A stretch of 64,000 nt of DNA from Lamellibrachia satsuma (taxonomy: Eukaryota > Annelida > Polychaeta > Sabellida > Siboglinidae): positions 1,921,816 to 1,985,815 of the forward strand of contig BSQZ01000039.1 of NCBI GenBank assembly GCA_033239005.1. The letters are read 5' to 3'. A model generated the notes under the pieces. It searched no databases, was not told where the DNA came from, and saw only the letters and a list, made by a program, of their open reading frames with translations. Position 1 is the stretch's first letter. Each line of letters begins with the position of its first letter. The position numbers and the translations under genes are program-made. This document shows, piece by piece, positions 21,435 to 34,800 of the stretch.

Positions 21435-22024
21435 CACGTCTTGACACGTCATAGCCTGAACTCTACCTCACGTCTTGACTCATGATGCAAACCACAAAAG
21501 TGCTTATGGGACTTTGGGGTGTATAACTTAAGAGTAATATTGCAGCGATCGTATATGCTGATCATTTAACCATATACGTGGTTGAAGATTATCACAGATA
21601 AAGTTGTGGTAATTACTGGTTGTGGACGTGATCAGGGGAGATGCAAGAAACTTGTATTGTCACTGGTGTAATCTCCACATGAAACCTGACATCAGAAACT
21701 GTCATTGCCATATAACCATGGTTGTGGATGCTTCCCGAGATAGATGCATCATACACGTGTGGGCACCAGTATTGTCAAAGCGTTCGGAGCGTGCAGTAGT
21801 ACAGGGGTATGTGACCATCCTCGTCGCCAGGGGCTTCTGACTACATCATGCAGGCAGATCGGCTCGTAGAAACGCAGATTTTTCATTTGCTGTATTAACC
21901 AATAATATTGTGCGCTTAGATTTTACAAGAACTTAACTTTAACTGGTGGTGGACCCATCATCGCTGATCGGATGGGTAATGATGAGTATTTCACGGGAAC
22001 ACTCGTCTGGTCATAGGTGCATCT

Positions 22025-22170
22025 TGTTGCCAGAAACACGTCAACCGAGACATGAAGTGGGACGAAGTACAAATGATTCATCGTACATCTACACATGATG
22101 TGGGATAAACTGACAAATCCACGTTACATCAGGTCTATCTGCCAGGGTCCTGTAGGACTACTTCCACCCC
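22025..22170 (-). repeat. Dispersed repeat B, copy 2
   Basis: Reverse-complement match to 8451-8600. Lies in the presumed SFSWAP 3' UTR. Confidence 0.65.
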
Positions 22171-22397
22171 TGGCTAGCATGGATGTAGGTCACTGACTTT
22201 GTCCCAACACAGGCTGCCCCATGTTGACCTTCCCACGCAGCGAGACATGACAGATTAGATTGCAACAGTGGCAGAAGAAATCGTGGCAACCATCACGAAA
22301 AATTTTTATTATGATGCATATTCTGCACGTTCTTCTGTGAAATTCTAGGGCTTCCCAGGACTGTTTTTATAAACGACACTGGCAGCCAGTGTACAGA

Positions 22398-22418
22398 AAT
22401 AAACAGCACCAGAATAAA
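22398..22418 (+). promoter_or_regulatory. Candidate SFSWAP polyadenylation signals
   Basis: Two AATAAA hexamers at 22398-22403 and 22413-22418 are the first seen on the + strand downstream of the SFSWAP stop codons. They would give a 3' UTR of about 1 kb. No other support. Confidence 0.3.
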
Positions 22419-22560
22419 TTCTCATCTGATGAATTGTCTTATGATATGAATGTCGTACTATTAAACTAAATTACATACCTAATAGACATTGTTGTTTGAA
22501 AATAGTTTGTAATGTTTTATAGAAGTAGTTTCATTCCAGCTCCTATTTCCTTACACTGGC

Positions 22561-22744
22561 TACAATGTCCTCTCGTTATAAGGACTCCCAATGAAAGGAA
22601 CATCTGCTTAAAAGGAACAACTCTTTGGAATCAAGTCTCTGGTCTGGTCTGTGTTATGTATCCATGGATATAAGGAACACCAGATATATATGGAACAGTT
22701 TGACCAAATCCCAGTGTGTTCCATGGAGCTAGAGTCCACTGGTA
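22561..22744. mobile_element. Possible small Tigger-like element
   Basis: Begins tacaatgtcctctcgttata, a Tigger-type terminus, and ends tagagtccactggta. The two ends are only weakly complementary, so the boundaries are uncertain. Confidence 0.3.
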
Positions 22745-22837
22745 AGCATCTGGTAAGGTATCTGTTGGTACTATATGATAATCACAACTAAAATGTGATA
22801 GCGATGGGGCCACACCAGTATTTTTTACGTTAAGTTA

Positions 22838-23012
22838 GATGAATAGACCCTTCCCGTTACCACCACGCTACCTGGTGGATTATAACACAATTTTTTTGGT
22901 CACTCCGAGAACATCAAGCTGCTTAATGCATAGGCCTATGGTTCTGTCACCAGAATCTTTACATTCCACTATAATCCACCCGGTAGCATGGTGGTATAAT
23001 GAGAAGGGTCTG
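22838..23012. mobile_element. Palindromic MITE with ~40 bp arms
   Basis: Left arm gacccttcccgttaccacca cgctacctggtggattata; the right arm is its approximate reverse complement, tataatccacccggtagcat to gagaagggtctgtc. About 175 bp in all. Confidence 0.7.
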
Positions 23013-23015
23013 TCG

Positions 23016-25350
23016 TGGGGGTTCTTAACCAGTGGTCCATGGATTTCCTAGGAGTCCATGGAAGGGCTTCAGGGAAAGAACACTGGTCTATTGGATACGA
23101 CACTTATGCAGAGTACAGATTACACTTTCTAGTCACCGACTGTCAACATGTGCACATATCAGTGTCAGTGATGGTTGGATCCCCTGCACATGTAGGGAAT
23201 GAATGTATATTAACATAGAGTATAAACAAATTCAATTTTGCGTAAGGCACAGGATGGGACAATACCCAATATCTAGGGGAAAAAATTGCTTTTGTAAACC
23301 AGCATAAAGACAGCCCTGTTTATACAAGTCATGAGAGACAACACAATTATGCTTCAGCACTGAGCGAATTTACTGTGTCATCTGTCACATTACAATACAC
23401 ATTTTAATGAGCAGACCTGATGCGTGAAATTAGTCTACATGTCCGTTTACTTAAGAAATTTTTTCAAATTATCAAAATCGCTCTTGTAATCGCCCACGAG
23501 ACCGATTAGTGAGGCCAACAGAGTTGGAACTGGTTCCTCTTCAACAAGTCAGGTGCGAGTTTTGAAGCAGTGGGCAATCAGCAACTGCCAGGTGCTGCAC
23601 TCGTCGTGACCTTTAATCAAAGCTCAAGTGGGGATTGGCACTAGTCAATAAGTCGTACTAGCTCTATCTTTATAAATGCACACGATTTCCTTACGCGTCA
23701 TAATCAGATACAAATCACTCACGTAAACGGGCATTAGTAATCTATGATATGCAGCAATTAGTACCTGGGTAAAAAGTGTTCTAAGAAACTAGTACATTCA
23801 AAGCAGTGAGGATCATCTACAAATCATGACAACAGAATCGTGGAAACACATCCTCCTCCCCCCATGCAGGTATTGCATATGCAATCACTGCTACTCTACA
23901 CCCCTTTGTGTACATCATTTGTAGATGGCCCCTTGTCAAATATCAAGCCACTGTCACCGTATGGCACAGCGATAACACCAACTACATTGTCAATATCACA
24001 TTGTACAAGCAGCTACATATCTTGCTGTTTAACTTGACCACGAGACTGCACAGCCTAATTTTTCACTAAAACTAAATTGGCACAAACGACCAAGCATGTC
24101 CTAGTCGAAACTAGGTTTGATTTTTGGCAAAATCATTCTAAAACAAGGTGATCGAAAAATGTTATTGCAGAGGGACCCGTAAATGCCTGTGAATGAGGTG
24201 GGTCGCATCAATGAATCTGACAGTAGCGCCATTGTACAGGCAAACAATGAACAGACATTCGTTCATTTCTCAGTTTCCATGGTCTGGTTAAAATTATATC
24301 CAAGATGTTCACCAAATGATAATGGCATTGTCAGAACTAATTTGTTTTAAACTGTTTTGTAACATTAACACACGTCCTCTTAAAAAGATTTACCTGCAAT
24401 TGTGTTGTTAACGGCATATATTGCACTTGTACCAAAGCAGTCACCCTTTGATTATACAACACTTAGATGATGTGCTTCTGTTCCTAACTGCTTCTCAACA
24501 ATCATCTAAACGTGGCACATTTCAAAGGGACCATTTGATATTTTTAAAATACCAACAATGTTCATGTAACTGTTCAACAGAGCAGTGAAACGGTCGTAAT
24601 TAGCTTCACCGTGCAAGTGCTGTTACCTTATCAGCAATTATTTCCTGTTTTGAGGAACAAGAAAAGAATATTGTCACATTTTCAAGCAATATTTACGATA
24701 TTTACAGTTGGTCCTGCAAAGTATACACAAAACACAACCACACAGGACATAGAAATATCACATCTGTTTGATATGTCTCACAAACTGGCGCTGTTTAGCC
24801 ACGATGTAGCAAAAAATGCAAGAGCTATGATGTTGTAAATCGCCCTGACATATGAACGATTTAGTTACAATTATTTGGAGCAATATATACACACCCGTTA
24901 CTACGAAGCAAAATTGTGAAATTTGCTTTAAACATTGAACATCTGCAAGACACTCCCTGCAAAGGGCGCGCAACACAAGTCTGGCCAAACCAATGCCGTT
25001 TAAACACATAACAAGAGCATCGTGATGCCTATAAATTGTACCAAATGATATTTGACACAAGTCAGATTGCCCCCAATACCATTCAGGTTTAGCTGTTAAA
25101 CCAATACATGCATACATATATATATATACCTTAAAATGATATGTTAATTATATACAGGACGATATGAAAACAACCTCTTCAGATATCTAATAAAAGTTAA
25201 GTAAAATTGTATTTCTTTTGCAATGTCGATGATGTCGACAAATTACATTAATTTTACACACAGCCAACTACAAACATGAGTTTTAACCGGTCAAGGTACT
25301 GGTTTACAAAAATCTTCACTTAGCCTGATGATGTGAAAAGACATGGATGT
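23016..25350. other. Intergenic region between convergent SFSWAP and ROGDI
   Basis: No exon or repeat family recognised. It includes the perfect-looking 10 bp inverted pair around 25525-25553 just outside (gcgttcatata ... tatatgaacgc). Short open frames lack support. Confidence 0.5.
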
Positions 25351-25360
25351 TTTATAGTCA

Positions 25361-25366
25361 TTTATT
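25361..25366 (-). promoter_or_regulatory. Candidate ROGDI polyadenylation signal
   Basis: TTTATT on the + strand, AATAAA on the coding strand, is the first such hexamer after the ROGDI stop, giving a 3' UTR of about 350 nt. Confidence 0.4.
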
Positions 25367-25525
25367 AGTTCGCAGTCCCTGTACCGGCGTAATAAAATAC
25401 TACTTTTGCTATTCGGGTTAGTTCCATATAACTTACATTTTGTGAAATGGATTAGCTTAAATTAGTAACCAAGCATTATTGTGAAAGTGACCTTGATGAA
25501 GCAGTCAGGTATTAAAGTGTGTGTG

Positions 25526-25552
25526 CGTTCATATATAATATATATGAACGCA
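25526..25552. repeat. Short perfect palindrome in ROGDI 3' UTR
   Basis: gcgttcatata and tatatgaacgc form an AT-rich hairpin in the predicted ROGDI 3' UTR. Confidence 0.6.
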
Positions 25553-25691
25553 TATGTCAACGCTTGAGCAATACTGCCCCGTTCATGTAAACTGAAAGAT
25601 GGAAAACATCTCCTAAGCTTCTCTTCCCTATGTACGCGGAAATATCCCCTCGTATACAAGCAATGTTCTATCAAGAACATCGACATCACGG

Positions 25692-25829
25692 TCATGTGAA
25701 AAATACATCCGAGTCTGACGACTCCGTGTCACACTCCTCCTTCATCTCCTGGGTGGCGCCACTGTTGAGACACGAAACATCCGGCACTTGAATCTTAACA
25801 TCTTTGGTGTACTGCAAGAACAGGGTCAT
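25692..25829 (-). CDS. ROGDI: ROGDI exon 11 with acidic C-terminal tail
   Basis: Acceptor catgtttcag, TGA stop at 25694-25692. Encodes [20 protein letters not shown] and an acidic end [15 protein letters not shown]. The first seven residues correspond to human ISVFSSY; human ends six residues later, so about 30 extra residues are present here. Confidence 0.88.
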   Translation of the reverse strand: MTLFLQYTKDVKIQVPDVSCLNSGATQEMKEECDTESSDSDVFFT

Positions 25830-28800
25830 CTGAAACATGAAGTTGTTCATGCGGTTAGGGTTTTGTTAATGCATTTTCTCCACAGTTAAAGCACTGTGTG
25901 GCAGGAATAACTTCAAAATAAAACTGGGGTTGGGGAAATAATTCAAAACTATACCGAGAAAGTTGGGACGGGCAGACACCTGAAAATAGCTGATTTCAAC
26001 GCAAAATTATGATGTGGTGTGTCTAAATGTAAATCATTTAAACATGAAATGCTGTGAATGTAGGAAGTCTGGGATGCCAACATAAACGTGAAGCTGTTTG
26101 GGGTTTATTTTGGCCACAAATTAAACATGTGTACGTGCGTGTGTGCATGCATGGGTCTCGTACATGCATGAGTGCGAGACACTGACCTTGTCGTGGAGTT
26201 GTTGACATAAGTGGAGTGTAACACTAAAGAGAACCAGGATGTCGTTGAGCCACGGCACAGACACCTCCATCTACAACATACAGCAGACTCGTGAACAGCA
26301 AACTACCTTGATAATCTTAACATTACGTATTCTTTAGGGCATGGATCTACACCAGAGGTAAACAAACCCAACAGTTGACATCTCACAACATACAGCAGAC
26401 TCGTGAACAGCAAACTACCTTGATAATCTTAACATTACGTACCCTTTAGGGCATGGATCTACACCAGAGGTAAACATACCCAACAGTTGACATCTCACAG
26501 GTACACACCGGGTAACTAATACAATAACATGTAACTATTATCTACTATTATCTATGACAAGCAGGACAAGCATAGTGACTTTAAATCTTTGCCTATGGTC
26601 TATACAGCTTTGCAATTATTCTGCTGCACCATACATGATTAAAGTACACAATATCATGACCTTACCATGGTATATATTACCATGGTATTCCATCATTCGA
26701 ATCATAGATAAACTGTAATATTAATAAACCACAGTGAGACCTGTTGTCGCATGACGCGGAGACATGGGTCATAAGTAAGAATGAAGAACGGATACATGAG
26801 AGAACAGAGATGAGAAAGCTGATGAGATGGATTGCGGGGAGATGAGAAATGAGACGGCTGTGTTGTGCATATCAGATTAACTGAGAAAAATCAGTGGTGG
26901 TTCGGAAATGCTGCACATAAGGAGAACAACAGTGCTATAAAGAAGGCACAGACACTGCCGAAGATGGATGACGCAGGCAGCAGGGGTGTGACTTATATAG
27001 AATGCATACCTGATGTTTGGCAGTGACTTCTGTCTTGTGAGGTGAGTTCAGGTTGAGGTGATAGACAGCAACCACCAGTTTCTGGGCCTGAATGTAGAAA
27101 CTGACCACTGTGTCCTTGGGCAGGGGGGGTTGGAACGCATTCTGCAACAGAAATCAGGAATTGATTTACATGGGAAATTTATGGGAATTCACCGGATTCC
27201 CTCTCTGTTCAAATATGGGAGTCAGCAGTCACATTTTGGAGTACTTTTTCAATGAATGTTATGTACGACACTCAATAATCTGGTTACCGAATCATTCTCT
27301 AGAGATTTGCAACACGTTGGAAAGATAACAGTGTCGCCTGTGAACTGTCTACCAATCAGAAGTAAATGCATTGGTTTCTTAGCGTTTTAGTTAATTTTAG
27401 TTATTTAGGGTAATATAGAAGAATATCGGTTCAACAAACAACTACAAAAAAATCTAACATCTGTTAATTAAGTTTCATGACATTGCAGCAGAAGCTTAGA
27501 TAATCCTACTAAGCCGCAGTACTTACTAAAGAAGGGTTTTTAATAAGTTCCTCGAGTGACCTTCTCTTCGGTACAGCAAGAGATGATCGACCTTGATTGA
27601 GACAGTTCAGTACCCGGTCCAGCAGCTGCAGATACAGACGCAGGGTATTTGGAAAACCCCTCCGTAACACCCAGTCTTCAGGGTGGTCCCTCTTTTTGAC
27701 AATGCTGCACGTTTTGTGTTTCTTAATCCGAGTTGTGTTAATTTGCTAATTCATCAGCGTAAGAGGTGGGGAGATATTCTATTTATATTTTCCTCAATGC
27801 ACAGTACCGATAAAAAGTCACTGGACCATTTTGTATTTCAATTCTCTAACTGAGCATTAACAATGATTGTAATGTAATTTAAAAAAAAAAAATGTCCATA
27901 TCCATGACACAGAAACGCCATGGGTTGACATGTGTTGACTATTTCAGTCATTTCTGACACTCAGTTTTCGGTGGGGTCCAACAAAATATGCCTGAAATAC
28001 TAGATGCTCCAATGACGTTTTACCGGTACTGCATATTCAATAAAAGGGCATTCAAGGGGAAGTCATTATATAGGGGAAGAAGACATTCAGGGAATGGGAA
28101 ATAATTCCTAACCTGGGTCGAATTTTATAATAAAATCTCAATCATGATTACCTGAAAACATTCTGCTTACAATTTGAGAAATTTTGTTACAATTACATAA
28201 TTTTCTGTCTGTATTTGAGAAAGCTGCAACAACATTAGTAATTGAATTTTCTCAATACCTAAGTTAGAAATAGTTATATATTTTCAAATATTTGAGGACT
28301 GTTAATGTAGTGGTGCAACTATTCCCTTGATCATAATCAACAGTCAGTCAATAACACATTAATTTTAGAGTAGAGTTTCCTTGAAAGCGCAATGTACATC
28401 ACACAAATGCATACAATATTTGTTTAAATACACATAGAAAACTGTGTTAAAACTAGTAGAATTAATAAAATTCTCCAGAAAAATCAACATCAAACAAAAC
28501 AACGACATCATGACTTCAATGCACAAGGGATCCTAGTCAGTCATGCATGTTTACGTTGACGGCCACCCACTAGAAATTTTACTCAGGGCACAGCATCAGT
28601 GGTCTTCAAATATGACCATATTCCTGTTAAAAAAAAATTTTTACAAGTAACAAAACATTGACAAATTACTGGCACTATATTCGTATGCCATGAACCTGGA
28701 AGTAAAACTGTGATCTGTCCCCTGCTGCCTACCCTACCTACCCGTACAACTTCGTGCCCTGAACGGTAGACATGACCGGCGTCCTTCATATGTAACAATC

Positions 28801-31800
28801 GCAGTGCCTGTAGTAGGTAGTTCCCCGCGTCCTGGATCTGAAAAAACACAGCTACACTTGAATTCAGGGTTGAACTAAATCATGAATTAAAAAAATTAAA
28901 ACATACACATTTTTTATTCAGATTGAATTTGGTGCTTGAAATTTCATGTTGTTTTAACAAAGGACTGCAAATTTTAGACTAGCCTGCATTGAATTTTTTT
29001 TATTTAAATGTAAAACAAATGTAAAATTCAAATGATTTTTATTCCTTATTAGATTACTCACATTTACAACCGATAATACAAGTGATTTGATGATGGTTTG
29101 TAAAGGATTTCAAATTATTTACAAAATGATCATAAATCGAAATCAATTATTTTTAGAGTGGTTTAAACTTGATTTATAGCAAACAACCGTGATCAGATGA
29201 CAGAAAACTAACCCAAAAGTCGAAGTTCATTTTAACAATTGTTGTTAATTAAAACACATGTGAATTATCAATATGTGACAACAGGTATAGTGTACACTTG
29301 AATTATCAATATGTGACAACAGGCGTAATGTACACTATATAACATGATCAGACTTTGTGTCATTAAGGTGAGACACGGCAGCTGGATAGGATTTCTTTTT
29401 ATTTGCACGAGCAACTTTTTTTTCCCCAAACCGTAGAATGGGTCTTACTGAATAAAAAATACGTTGAACTTTTTCTGCCAGACCCCCATTTCCATGGTAA
29501 CAAACAAAATGGTCATCATTTTGAACAAATACTGGGAAATTCTGAATCAATGACCATCTTTGTCGGAAAAAGATATCATTAAAATTCTTGCTAAGCTATC
29601 TTCAGTATACAATCTATATAACACAAGTGATAGAAAACGTTGGCAGGAGGTGGGCTCTCAAAAATGGTGGGAAGTGGACTCTCAGAACTGGTTGGAGGTG
29701 GGATTGGCAGGAGGTGGACTTTCAAAAATGGTGGGAGGTGGGGTTAGCAGGAGATGGGCTCTCAAAAATGGTGGGAGGTGGGACTGGCGGGAGGTAGACT
29801 TTCAAAAATGGTGGGAGGTTGGTCCCGCAAACCTCATAATTACTTCCACATATATCCCCTTCCAAGTGTGACATCGTAGAACTGTGACATGCACGTCTAA
29901 GTGCACCCACTCACCTGTTGTACCTTCCAGGGAATGTCAGGGTAGATCTTTGTGCAGATAGGCGACGTATGTTGCTTGGGGTGTTTCAACGACACATCCT
30001 GGAAGAGAACAGACAGCTCATACTTTGACAAATGCATGTACCGTGTTCGACCTGTTTACTGTGCCTGCCCTAATTAGCGTACCTTTTCTAATCAGCAGGA
30101 TCCATAATTATTGTAATTTGATTAGTGTGGAACAACTGAAAAATGTTGCCATCTGGTGTTAAACAGTGGCACTACTTCTCTACACTACTCACGAAATGAA
30201 ACCACTAGTGTAAAAACAAAAGCAGGGTTAAGGTTACTGAAAGACAAGCTGAAATGGCTTTGATATCAAAGAGAAGTCAAGGGGTGAAAGTTTACACAGC
30301 TGGTTATGTATGGCCTACGCTAGGACTAGGCAAGAGGCTCCCCATATTTGGAGCACATTTCTTATACTTCTTGATGACATTATGCAGATGGCATGACACA
30401 AAATACATACTTAGTGAAGTTAGTGGGTATCACTATCAGCGGTAGTTCAGCTAGACTGACTCGCCGGATTGTCAATGCACTTTGACCTGTCCGCAAGCAA
30501 CAGGGTTACTATGAATGGTTGGGTCCAAATTCCCTGTCCACATTGGCCAGGTGGTCACAATGGGCAGTTAGTGGAGAGTGCAAACTAAAAGCAAGTAATT
30601 TGGGACTCTCAAAAGTGTCTGTCATAGACAGGTGTCCGTTATAGACAGGTGTCCGTTATGTACAGGTGTCTGGTATAGACAGGTGTCCGTTATGGACAGG
30701 TTTCCACTAAGGCAGGTTTCACTGTACAATGGAAGTTGTTTATGGAACCCAAACCTAAAATGAAATAGGCATGTTACTTTGCACTACAGTCACAGATACT
30801 CACAGCTTCACAAATGTTGTCTGCCAGTAACGTTACCATGCACTTGATCTGCTGTGGACCACTGAAACAGAACATCTGTTGGTTGACGGGGAAAACCAAG
30901 GTTATTTTATTTATGTTTATTTTACAATCATAACAGAAGTTCAGAGTTCTACCACAGATAGCTTTTGAGTTGTTGGTATTTTAAGTGGAACAAAACATCT
31001 TCCTGATTTCAGATTATTGGAAAAAATGACAGAATCCGTAAAAATTCAAATGGTCATAACTCAGAAACTATATAAGCTGCAGCCATATGGTTTGATATTT
31101 GTGGTTACATTTACCTGTACATTAACTAGTAAAACTTTGGTTGGTTAACTTCAACAATATGAGTGCAACAATATTTTCTTATTTCGGTTGATGTGAGACA
31201 GAATGCCCTAACGTCATCAAACTTCTACTAAAGTTTATACAACCAGAACAGATCAATATGATGTAATGCAATTGTAAACATAACATTTCCAGCTACCGTA
31301 ATTGAAGCACATTTCTAACAGAACCATTTCCAGTTTTTACAATAATTTTTCTTAAATATAAATGCAATTGAGAGTAAAAATTTAACTTACGTAAATAAAA
31401 AAGTTAAAACAGATGTGTAATAAACGATTTCCAGCAACTGTATTTAAAATTTGCTTACTTGAAACCGGAGAAGACAAATTTTTCTGGTCGAACCAAATTG
31501 TCGGCATTTCCTGCAAATGACAAGAACAGATTAGGAAAATCTTTACAACACAAATGTTATCTAAACAAGAATATATAATTTTCGAGTAATACTTGACAAG
31601 TTGACATACATGTACAGTCGCGCCTCGTTATAACGCGCCCCGTTATTACGCGGATTCGGATATAACGCGGTCGGTCGTGGACCCTGAATTTCTGCCGCCA
31701 TGGGAAAATGTCAAATGGTACTTAGAATTACTTTGACAATTCTCAAGAAACATTAGGTGAACAATGTCAGTGAACGAGTATCAACGTGTTTGTTTTGCGC

Positions 31801-34800
31801 TGCCGCAGTCATCAATCGCTGTCGCTGGCTTCGCTTCGACGGTTTGTAAATTGCAATCGAGATTCACAAATATGCCTCGATCAGAATCAGATCAAAAGTT
31901 TTAAATGCATTTAATATGCAGTACCAACAAAACACTTGGGTGAAATTACATGGTTCCATTACATCGTAAATTTAATCGTTTTCGCAACGCGAAACCAACA
32001 TGCCAAATTCCTAACCCAAGGCTCTACCGGTGGCGAAAATACAAATTCGTCATCCGCATATGAAACGATGAATCAATGTTAAGTGGTGCGTAATAAATTT
32101 ATGCTTCGGTCGAGATCGGTTGAAAGACAAAGTGAAACAATTATTAATTCTACCTATTGTCTTTTTCTGTGTTTTATCAGCTTACATACTATGTTTGTCA
32201 AATCATATACGTTTTCGGCTGCTCAGGTCCAAGTTATTATTTTCGATTCATAGGCCTGTTGGTTCCGTACATCATCATCGTAGTAGATCTATTCCATAAC
32301 GGTATATGTACATGTGTTTTATTCAGTTCAAGAGTCAAGAGGTTGTGACATTTAAAAATAATACACGTTGATGCTAGTATACTCGTTTAATAAGTTCCAT
32401 AAACTGCATATTGTCGTATAAGACAATGCTGCAAGCACATTGGACTTCGACAGCGTTCTTGAGCTTGGTGCAGCGGGCGGCGATCGCTGTTGTTTAGTAG
32501 CTCCCTGGTGGCAGATATGAGAACACCTAACGTGCCTCGCTTACAGTGCGGTCCGAAGTCGTGGACCCCGACTACCGCGTTATAACGAGACTCAACTGTA
32601 GTCATGATTGCACGTTCCCAACATAATGCTGTGACACACGATCTGGAACAATTTCTTGGAAACTATATACATTGATTAGCTCATGTGACTACAGGACCAC
32701 ATGGGTTCACGTGAACTCATAGACTTAACGCTGGGACATATATGGTGCAATCAACTGAACTTGTTAACATAACACTGCGGCATATATGGATATAGTGCAA
32801 CCAACTGAACTTAGATTTAACACTGGGACACATATGGATGTAATGCAACCAACTGAACTTAGACTTAACAGTGGGACATATATGGATATAGTGCAACCAA
32901 CTGAACTCAGACTTAATCCTTTCACAGCCACGTGGTCACCAGCAAAATTTGCCCCAGGAAACCAACCAACCAACCAACCAACCAACCAACCAACCAACCA
33001 ACCAACCAACCAACCAACCAACCAACCAACCAACCAACCAACCAACCAACCAACCAACCAACCAACCAACCAACCAACCAACCAACCAACCAACCAACCA
33101 ACCAACCAACCAACCAACCAACCAACCAACCAACCAACCAACCAACCAACCAACCAACCAACCAACCAACCAACCAACCAACCAACCAACCAACCAACCA
33201 ACCAACCAAACAACCAAACAACCAAACAACCAAACAACCAACCAACCACAATTGATTTGGGAAAACACAGAAAGTTGCCATGGGAATCAATAATAAAAAG
33301 TACAAAAATGAAAAACATAAATGTTAAAAATAAAAAAGGTCTGCTGAAATGAATGTCCACTCCATGGTATGGTAGCAATGTGTGCACAAGTTAGAATACA
33401 TCACTGAATCAACGTGACTTGTCTGAATAAACAGTGCAATCACTCAACTAGCAGACATAACATTCAAGTCACTCAGAACTGGTTGACAAAACATTGCACC
33501 AGGTTGATGATTAATTACAGTAATCAATTATTAATCAACTGACATGAAGCTGAGGTGAGGAGCAAGTGAAGCATCGATTCACTAATTGATTGTGAACTAT
33601 TAATTAATTTGAGATGACACAAAATATTCTTAGAATTCTCAGACACAATGGAGCTGGCGTAGCAGTCATTCTGTCCACACGCTGACCAGTGAAGCCATGC
33701 AGCGATTCACTAAGTGATTATGAACTATTAATTAATTTGAGATGACACAAAATATTCTTAGAATTCACAATGGAGCTGGCGTAGCAGTCATTCTGTCCAC
33801 ACGCTTACCAGTGGTCAATCGACATGATCCGAACATTCATACTGGATCATGACGCCCACCTGAGGGTACTGCTCATTAAGGACCTCCTAATAGTACAGTC
33901 GTTAAGCACGAATGTGATCGTATGAACGTGATTCGCACAAAAAGCAGGAGTGTGAAGTTCCACACTGATTCTGCTCAGTAAGTGGTGGTCACATAAGTAA
34001 GGGGTGGTCACAAAACAAAGGGTGGCCACATAAGTAAGGGGTGGTCACAAAACAAGGGATGGTCACATAAGTAAGGGGTGGTGGTTAAGTAAGGGGTGGT
34101 CACATAAGTGGTGGTTGCATAAGTAAAGGGTGGTCACAAAACAAGGGATGGTCACATAAATAAGGGGTGTAAGGGGTGGTCACATAAGTAAGGGGCAGAC
34201 GCACAAATAAAAGGTGATCACATGAGAAAGGGCTGGTCGCATAAGTCAGAGGTAGTCGCCTAAGTAATCATAGTCATACATTCATTCCAAAAAAGGAAAA
34301 TACATTTAGTCATATCACAGCAAATTAGAAATATACAAACAAAAGAATTACAACAAAAAAGTAGAGAAATATACACTATTTTAAGAAATGCACAGGTATA
34401 AACACTGCAAGCAAAACAGTTTAAGAGATATAAAAACAAAAAAAAACAGAGAGTCATCTGTATGGATGAGTGAGACAAAAAAATATCATCACGTTGTTTA
34501 AAAATCTGACTGCATATGGGACAAAAATCTTTGAATATCTTTTCGTTCTGGCTTTCATAGAGATATATCGTTTACCCGACTTTGCTGTTACAAAGAGTGG
34601 CTGCAGGGGGTGACTAGGGTTAGTTAAAATTGCCCCAGTCTTTCTTTCATTGTGTAAGAGATGGATACAGTCAAGGGGAGGAAATTCAATCCCAGCGATT
34701 ATTGAGGATCAGAAAATCACTCGATGCAGCTTCATTCTGTCTCTTATTGTCAGCTGACTGAACCTACAGTTGACGGAGAATGTCAGGACACTTTCAACAA

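Larger units (their letters stand above)
21187..21436 (+). repeat. SFSWAP: 126 bp tandem duplication containing the SFSWAP last exon
   Basis: Unit begins cctttaaatgagagttgtag and runs through the acceptor and coding exon to just after the TGA. The two copies look identical across the aligned 120 or so bases. Confidence 0.95.

Noticed and set aside
32764..33387. Long - strand and + strand frames with WLVG or NQPT repeats
   Set aside because: Products of the (AACC)n microsatellite, open in all frames; no gene context.
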